The notes: generated from the sequence alone by a model not told the origin. 64,000 bases of DNA from Lysobacteraceae bacterium NML93-0793 (GCA_002324875.1 NTJG01000005.1:186001-250000), one strand, 5' to 3'. Shown: positions 1-8,198, numbered from the stretch's first letter. Numbers and translations: made by a program.

Positions 1-134
1 TTCGCGACGACGCCGGCATGATCCATCGTGCCCCGCTCAATGGCGTCGTGGTGACCCCGACGACCCCGTTGCTCGCCGATGCCGGAGGCGTGGCGATGAT
101 CGATCGCATCACCCACATCCGGCGCGTGCGCTGA
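1..134 (+). CDS. 3' end of an unidentified gene
   Basis: An open frame enters from the left edge (codon phase beginning at base 3) and stops at TGA 132-134, giving about 43 C-terminal residues that end ...DRITHIRRVR. The fragment is too short for me to recognise. It lies 19 bases before the epimerase gene in the same direction, so the two are probably co-transcribed. In many bacteria DgcA-type epimerases follow a DUF1611/DgcN gene; that identity is only a guess from context, not something visible in these residues. Confidence 0.6.
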   Translation, partial: RDDAGMIHRAPLNGVVVTPTTPLLADAGGVAMIDRITHIRRVR

Positions 135-153
135 TGTCCGGGAGACCGCGCCG

Positions 154-1251
154 ATGAAGATCACCCGCCTCGATCTGGGCACGCTGCGTGTGCCGCTGCG
201 CGCGCCGTTCAAGACCGCGGTGCGTACTGTCGACGCCGTCGAGACCGTCGTCGTCAGGATCCGAGCGGACACCGGGCACACCGGCTTCGGCGAAGCACCG
301 GCCACGGCCGCCATCACCGGCGAGACCTGCGGTTCGATTATCGCCGCGATCTCGGGCGTCATCGCGCCGCGCCTGCTCGGCGGCGAGATCGACACCTTCA
401 ACGATCTGCTGCAGCGTGTGGACAGTGCGCTCGTGCGCAACAGCAGCGCGAAGGCGGCCGTCGAGATCGCCCTGTTCGATCTGTTCGCCCAGCGGCACGG
501 CGCGCCGTTGTATCGGCTGCTCGGCGGCGGCACACCGACGCTCTCGACCGATGTCACGATCAGCGTCGGCGGCGTGGACGCCATGGTGAGTGACGCCTTG
601 GCGGCGATCGATCGCGGCTACGCGGCCCTGAAGATCAAGATCGGCCTGGACCCGGAGACCGATCTCGACCGCGTGCGCGCGCTCCACGCCGCAGTCGACG
701 GTCGCGCGCAGCTGCGCCTCGATGCGAACCAGGGTTGGACGCCGAAGCAGGCGGTGCGGACGATGCAGCGGCTCGAAGGCGCCGGCATCCTGCCCGAACT
801 GCTCGAGCAACCCGTCCGCGCCGACGACCTCGACGGCCTGAAATTCGTCACCGAGCGCATCGCGACACCGGTGATGGCCGACGAGAGCGTGTTCGGTCCA
901 CAGGCGCTGATCGAGCTGATCCGCGTGCGCGCCGCCGACATCGTCAACATCAAGCTGATGAAGAGTGGAGGACTCTCGAATGCGATCCGGATGGCCGATA
1001 TCGCCGCGCTGCAGGGCATGGCCTGCATGATTGGCTGCATGCTCGAAAGCCGGATCAGCGTGACCGCCGCCGCGCATCTGGCGATCGCGAAGTCGCAGGC
1101 GTTCCGCTACGTGGATCTCGACGGTCCGGCGCTGTGCGCAGAGAACCCGGTCGAAGGCGGCGCGGAGTTCGATGGTCCACAGATCACGCTCGGCGATGCA
1201 CCGGGACTGGGCATCATCGCGGTCACCGGCCTCGAACCCGTTAGGCTGTAG
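154..1251 (+). CDS. dgcA: Enolase-superfamily dipeptide epimerase / N-acetyl-D-glutamate racemase (DgcA-like)
   Basis: A 365-residue muconate-lactonizing/mandelate-racemase subgroup protein. The catalytic lysine pair is visible: KIK at 160-162 and K267 in NIKLMKSGG, with the metal ligands D190 (LRLDANQGW), E218 (LLEQP) and D243 (MADES). This arrangement is that of L-Ala-D/L-Glu epimerases and of DgcA, which interconverts N-acetyl D- and L-glutamate. Either role fits recycling of murein peptides or D-glutamate. A GGGAGA ribosome binding site lies about 10 bases before ATG 154. The following L,D-transpeptidase gene is consistent with a peptidoglycan theme. The family is clear; the exact substrate is not decidable from sequence alone. 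Confidence 0.88.
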   Translation: MKITRLDLGTLRVPLRAPFKTAVRTVDAVETVVVRIRADTGHTGFGEAPATAAITGETCGSIIAAISGVIAPRLLGGEIDTFNDLLQRVDSALVRNSSAKAAVEIALFDLFAQRHGAPLYRLLGGGTPTLSTDVTISVGGVDAMVSDALAAIDRGYAALKIKIGLDPETDLDRVRALHAAVDGRAQLRLDANQGWTPKQAVRTMQRLEGAGILPELLEQPVRADDLDGLKFVTERIATPVMADESVFGPQALIELIRVRAADIVNIKLMKSGGLSNAIRMADIAALQGMACMIGCMLESRISVTAAAHLAIAKSQAFRYVDLDGPALCAENPVEGGAEFDGPQITLGDAPGLGIIAVTGLEPVRL

Positions 1252-1264
1252 GCACACGCGAATT

Positions 1265-1290
1265 CGGCCGGCCGTGTACACGGCCGGCCG
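1265..1290. terminator. 26-bp perfect palindrome between dgcA and the L,D-transpeptidase gene
   Basis: Bases 1265-1290 read the same on both strands, centred on TGTACA, and are made of CGGCCGG units. As RNA it would form a very stable hairpin 13 bases after the dgcA stop. No clear T-run follows (only CTTT at 1299-1302), so it may be a weak terminator, an RNA-stability hairpin or a protein-binding operator. Confidence 0.5.
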
Positions 1291-1315
1291 CTGCGAATCT
1301 TTCCAGGAGACGCCC

Positions 1316-2104
1316 ATGCTCGCACCGATGCCCTGCCCGCGCGCCCGCTGGTGCCTGTCGGCACTGTTGCTGCTGCTTGCTGCCTGCAGCAGCACGCCGC
1401 CGCTCTCATCCGCTGCCGGGCCACTGGCCGATGCACGCCAGTTGATCGTCGTCGCCAGTGCGGACTGGGACGCACCCGGCGCGCGCCTGCAGCGATTCGA
1501 ACGCGACGACGGCGGGCCATGGCGCCAGGTCGGCGCCGAGGTACCGGTGATGCTCGGACGCAGCGGCAGCGCCTGGGGGCTCGGCGTGCATCCGCCGCAG
1601 ACACAGGGCCCGCAGAAGCGCGAAGGCGACGGCCGTGCACCGGCCGGCATCTTCGCCATCGGTCCTGCGTTCGGCTATCCCGCCACCGGCATCGGCGCCC
1701 TGCCCTATCTGCCGATGCAGGCGTCGCACTACTGCATCGACGTGCCTGCCTCGCCGCTCTACAACCGCATCGTCGATGCGCGGGACGTCGGTGACGAGGC
1801 GGTTGCAGGGTCCACCGAGCCGATGCGCCTCGATCTGCACAAGGATGGCGACATCCGCTACCGCCGCGGCTTCGTCATCGAGCACAACGCGGAAGGTGTG
1901 CCCGGCCACGGCAGCTGCATCTTCGCCCACCTCTTGCGCCGCGCGGACGAGACCACCGCCGGATGCACGGCGATGGACGCGGCGGCACTCGACACCGTGC
2001 TGCAGTGGCTCGATCCCGCGCTGACGCCGCGCTTCGTGCTGCTGCCCGAGGCCGAACACACGCGGCTCGCCGCCTCGTGGCAATTGCCGGCGATGCGGCC
2101 GTGA
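1316..2104 (+). CDS. L,D-transpeptidase (YkuD/ErfK-type) lipoprotein
   Basis: The 262-residue product begins with a short positive stretch, a hydrophobic helix and the lipobox LLAAC with C24, so it is probably exported and lipidated. The C-terminal half carries FVIEHN (H190), HGSCIFAH (H198, H205) and TAGCTAM, where C217 matches the catalytic cysteine of L,D-transpeptidase catalytic domains that cross-link or trim peptidoglycan peptides. AGGAGA at 1305-1310 fixes ATG 1316. The stop overlaps the GTG start of the next gene by four bases. Whether it is a transpeptidase, carboxypeptidase or a lipoprotein-attaching enzyme cannot be told. Confidence 0.82.
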   Translation: MLAPMPCPRARWCLSALLLLLAACSSTPPLSSAAGPLADARQLIVVASADWDAPGARLQRFERDDGGPWRQVGAEVPVMLGRSGSAWGLGVHPPQTQGPQKREGDGRAPAGIFAIGPAFGYPATGIGALPYLPMQASHYCIDVPASPLYNRIVDARDVGDEAVAGSTEPMRLDLHKDGDIRYRRGFVIEHNAEGVPGHGSCIFAHLLRRADETTAGCTAMDAAALDTVLQWLDPALTPRFVLLPEAEHTRLAASWQLPAMRP

Positions 2105-2562
2105 GCGCAGCGCTCGCGGCGCGGCCAGCCACCGAGGCCGATCTGCCCGCACTGCTGCTGATGATGCGCAGCTTCTGCACCGAGGACCGCATTCCTTTCG
2201 ACGCCGCGCGCGTCGAGACGGCCGCAGCGGCGCTGATCGACGACGACGCACACGGCACGATCCTGCTGCTCGGCGATGCCGCGGACGCCGGCTACCTCGT
2301 TCTCACACGCAACTTCAGTCTCGAGCAGGGCGGCGTCTACGTGCTGCTGGACGAACTGTTCGTCGCCGAGCATGCGCGTGGGCACGGCATCGGCGCCGCC
2401 GCCCTGGCACTGGCGGCGCGGCAGGCCCGCGACTGGGGCGCCGCGCGTCTGCGCCTGGAAGTGCATCACCACAATCCCAGAGCCAAGGCGCTGTACACGC
2501 GCGCTGGATTCCGCGACGACCATCGCGACATGCTCACGCTGGATCTCGCATCGACGGCGTGA
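2101..2562 (+). CDS. GNAT family N-acetyltransferase
   Basis: A 153-residue protein with the GNAT fold pattern: N-terminal RPATEADLPALLLMM, a central GGVYVLLDELFVAEHARGHGIGAAAL containing the R/Q-x-x-G-x-G/A acetyl-CoA loop (ARGHGIG), and the C-terminal NPRAKALYTRAGF typical of the family. The GTG start at 2101 overlaps the preceding TGA by four bases (GTGA), which implies translational coupling to the L,D-transpeptidase. The acceptor substrate is unknown. Confidence 0.85.
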   Translation: MSAALAARPATEADLPALLLMMRSFCTEDRIPFDAARVETAAAALIDDDAHGTILLLGDAADAGYLVLTRNFSLEQGGVYVLLDELFVAEHARGHGIGAAALALAARQARDWGAARLRLEVHHHNPRAKALYTRAGFRDDHRDMLTLDLASTA

Positions 2563-2665
2563 GTCGCCCCGTGTCGGCGCGTCCGATCCGCAAGGCGCAT
2601 TTCCCCCACCGCCCCGACGCGAGCCCCATGGCATGCTGCGCGGGCCTTCCGAGCGCCCGGTGCCG

Positions 2666-3955
2666 ATGACCGCTGCCCCGTCCTCCACGTTCCGCCTGTC
2701 GATGCCGGCCCGCGTGCTCGTGGCGCTCGCCCTCGGCGCCGGGGTCGGCCTTTCGTTGTCGGTCTGGGATGCCGGCATCGCGACGTCGGCCGCCGACATC
2801 GCGCAGCCGGTGGGCCGGCTCTGGCTCAATGCCTTGCAGATGACCGTGGTGCCGCTGGTGGCGGCTTTGGTGATCGTCGGCATCAATTCGGCTGCCGATG
2901 CGGCCGCTTCGGGGCGCAGCGCGCGGATGGCGATGGCGGTGTTCGCGATCCTGCTGGCCGTGTGCGGCGCGTTCGCCGCGGTGGCCGCGCCTGCGTTCCT
3001 GGCGCTGCTGCCGCGCGACGAGACCCAGGTGGCGGCGTTCCGCGCCGCGCTCCAGGCACCGGATGTGCTGCCGCAGGCGCCGGACTTCGGGCTGTGGGTC
3101 ACCAGCGTCATTCCGAGCAACGCGATTGCCGCCGCGGCCGCCAGTGCGATGCTGCCGCTGGTGGTGTTCTCGATGTTCTTCGGCTTCGCGCTGACCCGGC
3201 TCGAGCCCGAGCGGCGCCAGCGCATGCTCGAGCTGGTGCGCACCGTCGGCGACACCATGCTCGTGATCGTGCGCTGGGTGCTGTGGGTCGCTCCACTGGG
3301 CGTGTTCGCGCTGGTGCTCGCGGTCTGCGCCCACGTCGGGCTCGGTGTGCTCACCGCGCTGGGCTACTACATCGCCCTGCAGTGCACGCTCTACATCGCG
3401 ATCACGCTGCTGATGTACGGCGTGGCGGTGGTCGTCGCGCGCGAGCGACTGCCCCGGTTCGCCGCAGCGCTGCTGCCGGTGCAGGCGATCGCTGCGAGCA
3501 CCCAGTCCTCGCTCGCCTCGTTGCCGGTGATGGTGGACAGCGCGCGGCAGCGGCTGGGTTATCCGCTCGCGGTGACCTCGCTGGTGCTGCCGATGGCCGT
3601 GTCGCTGTTCCGGATCGCGAGCCCCACGCAGTATCTGAGTGTGGTGGTCTTCATCGCCTGGATGTACGGCGTCGAGCTGGGACCGGCGCAACTGGCGGTC
3701 GCAGTCGGCCTGAGCATCGTCATCAGCATGGGTTCGGTGGGTCTGCCGGGCCAGGTGAGCTTCATGACCAACAACCTGCCGGTCACCCAGGCGATGGGCC
3801 TGCCGGTCGAACCGCTGGGCGTGCTGCTGGCGGTCGACACCATTCCCGACGTGTTCGCGACCGTCGCCAATACCAGTGGGCAGGTCACCGCGACCGCCGT
3901 GGTCGCCCGCCGCGGCGGGACCGGGGATCCGCTCGAGCCCGGAGACGCGCCATGA
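2666..3955 (+). CDS. Dicarboxylate/amino acid:cation symporter (SDF/DAACS family)
   Basis: A 429-residue polytopic inner-membrane protein with about eight hydrophobic helices. It has the serine-rich re-entrant loop (ASTQSSLASLP), the long hydrophobic second loop region and the C-terminal DTIPDVFATVANTSGQ block near residues 391-406 that corresponds to the substrate/cation-binding helix 8 of GltP/DctA proteins. The usual NxxGD at the end of this block reads NTSGQ, so one canonical acidic residue is replaced by glutamine. ATG 2666 is chosen because the hydrophobic domain begins soon after; GTG 2660 and ATG 2633 are possible. It overlaps the arsC-like gene by four bases. Confidence 0.88.
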   Translation: MTAAPSSTFRLSMPARVLVALALGAGVGLSLSVWDAGIATSAADIAQPVGRLWLNALQMTVVPLVAALVIVGINSAADAAASGRSARMAMAVFAILLAVCGAFAAVAAPAFLALLPRDETQVAAFRAALQAPDVLPQAPDFGLWVTSVIPSNAIAAAAASAMLPLVVFSMFFGFALTRLEPERRQRMLELVRTVGDTMLVIVRWVLWVAPLGVFALVLAVCAHVGLGVLTALGYYIALQCTLYIAITLLMYGVAVVVARERLPRFAAALLPVQAIAASTQSSLASLPVMVDSARQRLGYPLAVTSLVLPMAVSLFRIASPTQYLSVVVFIAWMYGVELGPAQLAVAVGLSIVISMGSVGLPGQVSFMTNNLPVTQAMGLPVEPLGVLLAVDTIPDVFATVANTSGQVTATAVVARRGGTGDPLEPGDAP

Positions 3956-4308
3956 CCGATACGTTCGTCCTCTACCACAACCCGCGCTGCTCCAAATCGC
4001 GGGCGGCCCTCGCCCTGCTGGCCGAGCGCGGTATCGAGCCGCGGATCGTGCGCTATCTCGACACGCCGCCGGATGTCGCGACGCTGCATGCGCTGCTGGC
4101 GATGCTCGGTCTCACGCCACGCGCCGTTCTGCGGACCGGCGAGGAGGCGTTCCGCACGCTCGGGCTGGCGTCGCCGGACCTCGACGATCGCGCGCTCGTC
4201 GACGCGATGGCCGCGCACCCGGAGCTCATCGAACGCCCGATCCTCGTCCGCGGCAACCGGGCGGTGATCGGACGTCCGACCGAGCGCCTGCTGACGCTTC
4301 TGGACTGA
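3952..4308 (+). CDS. arsC: ArsC-family (glutaredoxin-type) arsenate reductase
   Basis: A 118-residue thioredoxin-fold protein with the family start YHNPRCSKSRAAL, where C13 is the single catalytic cysteine, and the C-terminal RPILVRGNRAVIGRP, giving the arginine pattern of ArsC. The length is that of ArsC proteins; the shorter, related Spx/YffB proteins lack this arginine pattern. No arsR, arsB or acr3 gene is adjacent, so a dedicated arsenic operon is not present. The ATGA overlap with the symporter gene points to co-translation. Confidence 0.87.
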   Translation: MTDTFVLYHNPRCSKSRAALALLAERGIEPRIVRYLDTPPDVATLHALLAMLGLTPRAVLRTGEEAFRTLGLASPDLDDRALVDAMAAHPELIERPILVRGNRAVIGRPTERLLTLLD

Positions 4309-4311
4309 ACC

Positions 4312-5943
4312 CTAGCCCTTGCGCTTGGCGACGTGCATCGCGGCTGCACGCGCGGGCGCGGCGAAACTGTCGCTGCGCGCCTGCGGCCAGAACGTCTGGA
4401 ACACCGCGTGCTCCGGCACGCCGACCAGCAGCTCGCCGGGTTCGAGGAAGCGGTACAGCGCCGCGAGCGAGCGCACTTCGGTCGGCGACACGCGCCGCAG
4501 AATGTGCTCGGGCCCGAGCTGCATCGGATGCTCGAGGCCCGCCGCGCCGATCATGTCGCGCAGCGCACGCAGCGTGTTGCGATGGAAGTGGAACACGCGA
4601 TCCGCCTTGTCCGGCACGTCGAGCAGGCGCCAGCGCGCCGGGTCCTGCGTCGCCACGCCCGTCGGGCAGTGATCGGTGTGGCAGGTGCGCGACTGGATGC
4701 AGCCCAGCGCGAACATGAAGCCGCGCCCGGCGTTGCAGAAGTCGGCCCCCATCGCCAGCGCCCGGGCGATGTCGAACCCGCTGGTGATCTTGCCCGCGGC
4801 CGCCACGCGCACCCGCTCGCGCAGGCCGATGCCGACCAGGGTGTTGTGCACCAGCATCAGCGCTTCCTGCAGCGGCAGCCCGACATGGTTGATGAACTCG
4901 GACGGCGCAGCGCCGGTGCCGCCTTCGGCACCATCGACGACGATGAAGTCCGGCAGGATGCCGGTCTCGAGCATCGCCTTCGCGATGCCGAACCATTCCC
5001 AGGGGTGGCCGATCGCCAGCTTGAAGCCGGTCGGCTTGCCACCCGACAACACACGCAGGCGATCGACGAATTCCAGCAGCCCGACCGGCGTCGAGAACGT
5101 CGTATGTGCGGCCGGCGACTCGCAGTCCACGCCGACCGGAATGCCGCGCGTCTCCGCGATCTCGGGCGTGACTTTCGCGCCGGGCAGCATGCCGCCGTGA
5201 CCGGGCTTGGCCCCCTGCGACAGTTTGAGTTCGATCATCCGCACCTGCGGATCCACCGCCTGGGCGGCGAACTTCTCCGCATCGAACCGCCCCTGTGCGT
5301 CGCGGCAGCCGAAATAGCCCGAGCCGATCTCCCAGACCAGGTCGCCTCCGTGCTCGCGGTGGTAGCGGGCGATCGCGCCTTCGCCGGTATCGTGATAGAA
5401 CCCGCCGCGCTTGGCGCCGAGGTTCAACGCCCGCACGGCATTCGCCGAGAGCGATCCGAAACTCATCGCCGAAATGTTGAACACGCTCGCCGCATACGGC
5501 TGGGCGCGCTCCTCGCCCACCGGGATACGGAAGTCGTGCGACTCGGCATGCGCCGGCACCAGCGAGTGGTTGATCCATTCGTAGTGCGAGCCGTACATCG
5601 GCAGCTCGCTGCCGAAGGGCACCACGTCGCTGACGTTCTTCGCGCGCTGGTAGACGAGCGCGCGCTGCTGGCGCGAGAACGGCACCTCGTCCTGATCGTC
5701 CTCGATGAAGTACTGACGGATTTCGGGCCGGAACGACTCCAGGCCGTAGCGGAAATGCGCGGTCAAGGGATAGAGCCGGCGCAGGGTCGCCTTGGGTTGC
5801 AGAATATCGAGTGTGCCGAGCACGGACAGGGCGGTGAACACGATTGCCGCCAGGATCCAGCCGGCGCCACCGGTGCGCAGCGCCAACCAGAGCGATACAA
5901 GGGCCATCGCGATGCTCGTGGCATACGCCAGGTAACGGGCCAT
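4312..5943 (-). CDS. FMN-binding glutamate synthase family protein with N-terminal membrane helices
   Basis: A 543-residue protein matching the central FMN and iron-sulfur part of the GltB large subunit. Visible are the FMN loop GAEGGTGAAP (338-347) and the 3Fe-4S cysteines C415, C421 and C426 in the spacing C-x5-C-x4-C. The N terminus (residues 5-21 and 27-46) is strongly hydrophobic and would anchor it to the membrane. The glutamine amidotransferase domain is absent and no GltD subunit is nearby, so it cannot be a normal glutamate synthase; the electron donor and the reaction are unknown. AAGGAG lies 5 bases upstream of ATG 5943. It ends 3 bases from the convergent arsC-like gene. Confidence 0.88.
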   Translation of the reverse strand: MARYLAYATSIAMALVSLWLALRTGGAGWILAAIVFTALSVLGTLDILQPKATLRRLYPLTAHFRYGLESFRPEIRQYFIEDDQDEVPFSRQQRALVYQRAKNVSDVVPFGSELPMYGSHYEWINHSLVPAHAESHDFRIPVGEERAQPYAASVFNISAMSFGSLSANAVRALNLGAKRGGFYHDTGEGAIARYHREHGGDLVWEIGSGYFGCRDAQGRFDAEKFAAQAVDPQVRMIELKLSQGAKPGHGGMLPGAKVTPEIAETRGIPVGVDCESPAAHTTFSTPVGLLEFVDRLRVLSGGKPTGFKLAIGHPWEWFGIAKAMLETGILPDFIVVDGAEGGTGAAPSEFINHVGLPLQEALMLVHNTLVGIGLRERVRVAAAGKITSGFDIARALAMGADFCNAGRGFMFALGCIQSRTCHTDHCPTGVATQDPARWRLLDVPDKADRVFHFHRNTLRALRDMIGAAGLEHPMQLGPEHILRRVSPTEVRSLAALYRFLEPGELLVGVPEHAVFQTFWPQARSDSFAAPARAAAMHVAKRKG

Positions 5944-6138
5944 CAGTCTCCTTCAGGGAATTCGGAATGGATGCCGGGCCCGGGCGTGCCATGCGCGCAT
6001 CGGCCGACCCGCACATCGTAGACACCCCGCTGCCGCCGGCGCGTCAAGGTTGCAGGCGATGAGCAGAACAGCTTCACGGCCGTTTGGCGCAGGGCGGCCT
6101 AGCGTTGCCTCACTCCCACGCTCTCCGGCAGTCCTCCC
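5944..6138. other. Divergent intergenic region
   Basis: About 195 bases separate the divergently oriented FMN protein and the small gene at 6139. It holds the ribosome binding site of the minus-strand gene next to 5944 and presumably promoters for both directions, but I see no convincing -35/-10 pair and no repeat. Confidence 0.5.
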
Positions 6139-6405
6139 ATGCACCACGACGCCCAGCACCGCGTGATCCTCGCCGAGATGGCCCGCGCCATCCGGACCGG
6201 TCAACCCGATGCGGACTGGCACGAGGTGGAACCGCACTTGCGCGCGCTCTGGGAGCATGCGCCCCGCGCCGCGACGTGGAGCGAGGTGCGCAGCGAGGCA
6301 GCCCGGCACTGGCGATTCGGCGAAGCGCTGCCGCCGTGCACCGTGGTTTCGCTCCCGGACGCTGCACGGCACACGGCGTGCGTGGGCCTGGAGCACCGCC
6401 CATGA
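6139..6405 (+). CDS. Small hypothetical protein
   Basis: An 88-residue soluble protein rich in histidine, alanine and arginine (starts MHHDAQHRVILAEMARAI) with no family I recognise. Its TGA overlaps the ATG of the next membrane-protein gene (ATGA at 6402-6405), which is the best argument that it is translated. The ribosome binding site is weak. It could be a chance open frame in this high-GC region. Confidence 0.5.
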   Translation: MHHDAQHRVILAEMARAIRTGQPDADWHEVEPHLRALWEHAPRAATWSEVRSEAARHWRFGEALPPCTVVSLPDAARHTACVGLEHRP

Positions 6406-6716
6406 TCTCGGCGCGTACCGTCTGGCGGGTCGTCGTCGTCCCGCTGTACGTGGTTCTTGCGGGGGCGATCTTCGCCGCGGCCATGGCACGCACGGCGGGG
6501 TCGATCATCGGTGGACTGGCTGCGCTGGCCCCCTGGGCCTTCGTCTTTGCCGCCGCGCTGGCGTTGTTGCTGGCACTGGGTGGCATGTTGCGCATCCGCC
6601 GCCGCCTGCGCTGCATGCGGCGCTCGCTGCGCCGGCAGCGCGGGCGACATGCGGCACGCCGCGACGCGGCCGCGTGGGACGAGCCGGGATCGAACTGGGT
6701 GGATACCGGGCGCTGA
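6402..6716 (+). CDS. Small membrane protein, unknown function
   Basis: A 104-residue protein with two hydrophobic segments (about residues 9-31 and 36-61) followed by a strongly basic tail (RIRRRLRCMRRSLRRQR), so both ends are likely cytoplasmic. It overlaps the preceding small gene by four bases, suggesting a two-gene unit. No homologous family is recognised. Confidence 0.55.
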   Translation: MISARTVWRVVVVPLYVVLAGAIFAAAMARTAGSIIGGLAALAPWAFVFAAALALLLALGGMLRIRRRLRCMRRSLRRQRGRHAARRDAAAWDEPGSNWVDTGR

Positions 6717-6789
6717 GCCGGATTTCGGATCGGATTGCAGGACGCATGCGGTCACCGCGGAGCGTCGTGAGCGCGAATGGATGAGGTTG

Positions 6790-7767
6790 TTATTGCGGCA
6801 GCGACTCTGCGATGTGCACCCGGTCGCGTCCGGCACGTTTGGCGAGGTACAGCGATGCATCGGCGCGCGCGAACCAGTCCTGCCAGTCCCGTTCCCCGCA
6901 GTACATCGCACCGCCGATTGAAACGGTGATCGGGCCCGCAGGGCTCTTCACCCGCTCCGACACCGCAGTCCGCAAACGCTCGGCCACGGTTTCGAGCGCG
7001 GTGTCCGTTCCCGCAGGCAGTACCAGCACGAATTCCTCGCCGCCGAAGCGATACACGCTGTCGCCCTGTCGACGTTCTTCGTGCAGGGCGGCAGAGAGCG
7101 CGATCAGGACGGTGTCTCCTGCCGCATGCCCGAAATCGTCGTTGATGGCTTTGAACCGGTCGATATCCAGGATCAGCAGGCCTGCACGCCCCCGCTCACG
7201 ACCGGCCACGATGGCCTGCAGCCGGGCCTCGAGCGCGCCGCGATTCGCCATGCCGGTCAGGGGATCCTGGTTGGCGCGCAGTTCGAGCGAGTCGTTGTGC
7301 TTGCGCACGCGGCGCGAGAACGCATAGGAGAACGCGTAGACGAGCGCCCACGTGACCGGTGTGCTGAGGTGATAACCGCCCTCGCCCAGTGCCAGCGTCG
7401 CCGTCGCGGCCAGCACCAGAACCAGGCCGCACCAGGCCGCGGTCCGGGTGCCGGCGATGTAGAAATTGGTCATCAGCGCGACATAGACCCAACCGCCCAC
7501 ACCCGGACCGATCATCCAGGTGGCCACGATGCAGGCGGTGGTGTTGAAGACGACCATCAGCGTGCCGGCGACGTCGATACGCTCCGACCGCCAGGCCAGC
7601 CCCGTGATCGACAGGATGCCGACGATCACAACGCCGTCGAGTGCGGCTTCCGCCCACTCGCCGCGCAGCAGACGCCACACCAGAAAGCCGGAAAGCGTCA
7701 GGGCCGTCGTCACCCCCAGCAGGGAGATGATCGCGAGCCGGAAGCTGTGTCTGGAGCCTGAGATCAT
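6790..7767 (-). CDS. Membrane diguanylate cyclase (GGDEF)
   Basis: A 325-residue protein. The N-terminal 150 residues form about five membrane helices and act as an uncharacterised sensor. The C-terminal half is a GGDEF domain with the active-site loop RFGGEEFVLVLP (GGEEF at 242-246), the metal-binding DIDRFKAINDDFGH, and an RxxD inhibitory site (R233 to D236) five residues upstream, so it should make cyclic di-GMP and be product-inhibited. It lies about 130 bases downstream of the tRNA-Leu gene on the same strand and is probably a separate transcription unit. Confidence 0.93.
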   Translation of the reverse strand: MISGSRHSFRLAIISLLGVTTALTLSGFLVWRLLRGEWAEAALDGVVIVGILSITGLAWRSERIDVAGTLMVVFNTTACIVATWMIGPGVGGWVYVALMTNFYIAGTRTAAWCGLVLVLAATATLALGEGGYHLSTPVTWALVYAFSYAFSRRVRKHNDSLELRANQDPLTGMANRGALEARLQAIVAGRERGRAGLLILDIDRFKAINDDFGHAAGDTVLIALSAALHEERRQGDSVYRFGGEEFVLVLPAGTDTALETVAERLRTAVSERVKSPAGPITVSIGGAMYCGERDWQDWFARADASLYLAKRAGRDRVHIAESLPQ

Positions 7768-7896
7768 GCGTTCACCGGCGCCGCGATGGGCGCCGCCGCC
7801 CCGTGTCGATCGGCGCTGGCCGAGGCCGACACTCTAATCCGGCGTCGGTGAAAATCGTGCGGAGCGCGTCGCCAGAGGTCGCGCGTCGGCGCGACA

Positions 7897-7983
7897 TGGT
7901 GCCCGGAGCCGGAATCGAACCGGCACGACCTTGCGGCCAACGGATTTTAAGTCCGGTGCGTCTACCAGTTTCGCCATCCGGGC
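7897..7983 (-). tRNA. tRNA-Leu (anticodon TAA)
   Basis: The minus strand folds as a class II tRNA: acceptor GCCCGGA pairs with TCCGGGC, the anticodon loop ACTTAAAAT holds TAA, an extended variable arm is present, the T arm carries GGTTCGAATCC and CCA is encoded. It is the last RNA in the pgsA-tRNA cluster, matching the position of leuZ in the enterobacterial pgsA-glyW-cysT-leuZ order. Confidence 0.96.
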
Positions 7984-8041
7984 AGGCGGGAGGAGCGTGC
8001 CTGAGTGCACGGCGGATTGGAACCGCCCTCAGCAGGCGCTC

Positions 8042-8072
8042 AAAAAAAAAGACCCCGCATGCGCGAGGCCTT
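8042..8072 (-). terminator. Rho-independent terminator-like hairpin between tRNA-Gly and tRNA-Leu
   Basis: On the minus strand GGCCTCGC and GCGGGGTC pair around GCAT with two G-U pairs, followed immediately by a run of nine T (8042-8050 as A on the plus strand). This is a textbook intrinsic terminator, but it lies upstream of tRNA-Leu within the cluster. Confidence 0.75.
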
Positions 8073-8082
8073 TCTCTAAGAC

Positions 8083-8158
8083 TGGAGCGGGAAAAGGGGC
8101 TCGAACCCTCGACCTCAACCTTGGCAAGGTTGCGCTCTACCAACTGAGCTATTCCCGC
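8083..8158 (-). tRNA. tRNA-Gly (anticodon GCC), second copy
   Basis: A 76-base cloverleaf on the minus strand: acceptor GCGGGAA with TTCCCGC, D arm with AGCTCAGTTGGTAGAGC, anticodon loop CTTGCCAAG with GCC, T arm GGGTTCGAGCCC, and an encoded CCA. It is identical over its full length to the copy at 8348-8423, indicating recent duplication or gene conversion. Confidence 0.96.
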
Positions 8159-8198
8159 GATGAATCGATTGTAACGCCGTGCCCGATGGAGGCGCCGG

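Noticed and set aside
1265-1290. The palindrome as a classical strong intrinsic terminator
   Set aside because: The stem is very stable but no T-run follows, so I report it only as a possible terminator or operator.
3952-4308. An arsenic-resistance operon
   Set aside because: Only the ArsC-like gene is present; no arsR, arsB, acr3 or arsH is near.
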